From the NCBI GenBank assembly GCA_964384025.1, contig CAYLJJ010000171.1, positions 1-7,681 of the forward strand: a DNA stretch of 7,681 bases, written 5' to 3'. The DNA comes from CAYLJJ01 sp964384025 (GTDB taxonomy: Bacteria; Myxococcota_A; Bradymonadia; UBA7976; UBA1532). The notes beneath the pieces were generated by a model, which saw only the letters and a list, made by a program, of their open reading frames with translations, did not search any database and had not been told where the DNA came from. Below, piece after piece: positions 6,865-7,681 of this stretch (its first letter is position 1; every line of letters begins with the position of its first letter). The position numbers and the translations under genes are program-made.

Positions 6865-6903
6865 GCGACCGCAGCTCAACCAACAAGCAAGATCTGCGGT
6901 CGC
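6865..6903. repeat. Perfect 10-bp inverted repeat upstream of the transposase
   Basis: GCGACCGCAG (6865-6874) pairs perfectly with CTGCGGTCGC (6894-6903) across a 19-nt loop. A competing smaller hairpin, AGCTGC (6861-6866) with GCAGCT (6871-6876), overlaps its left arm, so two folds are mutually exclusive. It ends 24 bp before the transposase ATG. No T-run follows. It may be a subterminal transposase-binding site, or a leader structure that limits read-through expression, as is common for insertion sequences. Confidence 0.6.
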
Positions 6904-6927
6904 TCCCTAACACGAGGGGGGAGAAGA

Positions 6928-7681
6928 ATGGCACGCGGGAAGATGACTGTCGAGTGGAAGCCAGAGGACAAGAGCCGACTCCCAGATGAGCTGAGCAGTT
7001 CAGCGACCGTGCTGCTCAAGTTCAGAAGCGAGGGTTTCCTTGAAGAGGCAGCGAAGCAGCTGAAGGTGCGGCGGCAGGGGGGCTACTCTGGCATGGCGCT
7101 ATGGGTCGCCTTGGTGATCTATATGGCCTCAAGGTCGGTGCGGGGGATCCGCCCGAGTTGGGAGTCATGGGGCGGTAAAGCGCTCAACAATTTGGCAGCG
7201 ATTGGAGGGCTGCGCTCTTGCCCAAGCGCAGGGTCGTTGTCGCGAGGGTTATCAGCCTTCGAGTTTGAGCTGTTGAGACCAGCGACGCCTTGGCTTCTTT
7301 GGGAGCTGCCTCAGATAGATGGGGTGTTGCAGGATCCTGCGATGCTGACATTGGACGCAGAAGGTGAGGGTTGGCATATCTTCGATCTGGATCCGACAGC
7401 GACGGTGTTGCGAGAGCGGGGACTCCCACGAGGGGAGAAGCTCCCAGATCCCTTGTTGTTGGCCTCGAGGATCGGAGCACCAGGTCATCGGGGGAGAAAG
7501 AGGGGCAATTTGGTCTTCCGTCAGTATTCAGTGCAGCACAGTGGCTCATCACTTTGGATCCACAGCCATCTATCGAAGGGCAATGGAGAGAGGGTTTTGG
7601 ATCTGGAGCGCTCATTGGATGCAGTAGTGAAGACCTGCCAGAGACTTGAGCACCCACGGTCGCGTGTACTGCTCAGGATGG
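6928..7681 (+). CDS. DDE-type transposase, N-terminal 251 residues (continues past the right edge)
   Basis: The reading frame is open from ATG 6928 to the window end (251 codons plus one base) with no stop. The purine-rich GAGGGGGGAG at 6914-6923 gives a strong Shine-Dalgarno sequence 4 nt before the ATG. The N-terminal part contains a helical segment at ~52-75 (GYSGMALWVALVIYMAS). The catalytic core seems to begin at ~139 with MLTLDAEG and IFDLDPT (Asp153/Asp155), a plausible first DDE aspartate. Then come a basic GRKRGNLVF segment (189-197), VQHSGSSLWIH (202-212), LSKGNGE and, near the edge, RLEHPRSRVLLRM, after which related proteins carry the next catalytic aspartate. From memory this matches a transposase family common in Myxococcota, Planctomycetes and similar bacteria, but the IS family name is not certain. 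It shows no frameshift within the window, so it may be active, although the C-terminal half is unseen. Confidence 0.8.
   Translation, partial: MARGKMTVEWKPEDKSRLPDELSSSATVLLKFRSEGFLEEAAKQLKVRRQGGYSGMALWVALVIYMASRSVRGIRPSWESWGGKALNNLAAIGGLRSCPSAGSLSRGLSAFEFELLRPATPWLLWELPQIDGVLQDPAMLTLDAEGEGWHIFDLDPTATVLRERGLPRGEKLPDPLLLASRIGAPGHRGRKRGNLVFRQYSVQHSGSSLWIHSHLSKGNGERVLDLERSLDAVVKTCQRLEHPRSRVLLRM

Larger units (their letters stand above)
6821..7681 (+). mobile_element. Left part of an insertion sequence (right end outside window)
   Basis: Called from the transposase gene and the inverted repeats before it. The true left terminus and any target duplication cannot be fixed because the other end is not in the window. 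The boundary given is the start of the first clear inverted repeat, and the real end could lie anywhere between about 6700 and 6900. Resemblance to IS1380-like or IS4-related DDE elements is an impression from the protein. Confidence 0.5.

Noticed and set aside
7184..7657. Minus-strand open frame of 157 codons at the right edge.
   Set aside because: It is antisense to the transposase frame, which has a better ribosome binding site, coherent family motifs and an open frame over the whole stretch.

Overview
The window looks like a moderately GC-rich bacterial chromosome, plausibly a deltaproteobacterial or Myxococcota-type lineage. That placement is an inference from codon use, from the style of the transposase and from the tail-extended ClpV protein. 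No rRNA or other marker gene is present to settle it. Four protein genes are supported, two of them cut by the window edges.

Region 1 (1-4919, minus strand) is one continuous reading frame of 1639 codons with a clear start and no stop inside the window. Its first ~875 residues are a complete TssH/ClpV-type AAA+ disaggregase, the ATPase that recycles contracted type VI secretion sheaths. The family normally ends about there. Here the frame continues for at least ~760 more residues as an almost pure Ala/Glu/Gln/Arg/Leu/Lys helix, in which I read no proline, cysteine or tryptophan. A ClpV core carrying a giant coiled-coil tail is the most unusual thing in the window. Many long plus-strand frames over 1-4100 are antisense by-products of this biased composition.

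Region 2 (4920-5703) is a 103-bp divergent intergenic region followed by a GTG-started OmpR/PhoB-type response regulator on the plus strand. No sensor kinase is adjacent. The regulator is transcribed away from the ClpV-like gene, and control of the shared spacer is possible but unproven. A likely intrinsic terminator follows it.

Region 3 (about 5785-6800) is visibly AT-richer than its flanks. It holds one small minus-strand P-loop NTPase/predicted kinase (6100-6618) with sparse surroundings, which suggests an acquired segment. An extended -10-like motif just past its 3' end faces into the gene in antisense.

Region 4 (about 6821-7681) holds strong inverted repeats and then the first 251 codons of a transposase running off the right edge. 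This is one end of an insertion sequence, next to the AT-rich segment.

No tRNA, rRNA, CRISPR array or riboswitch was recognised. No other type VI secretion gene is visible, so whether the ClpV-like protein serves a canonical T6SS depends on the sequence to the left of position 1.
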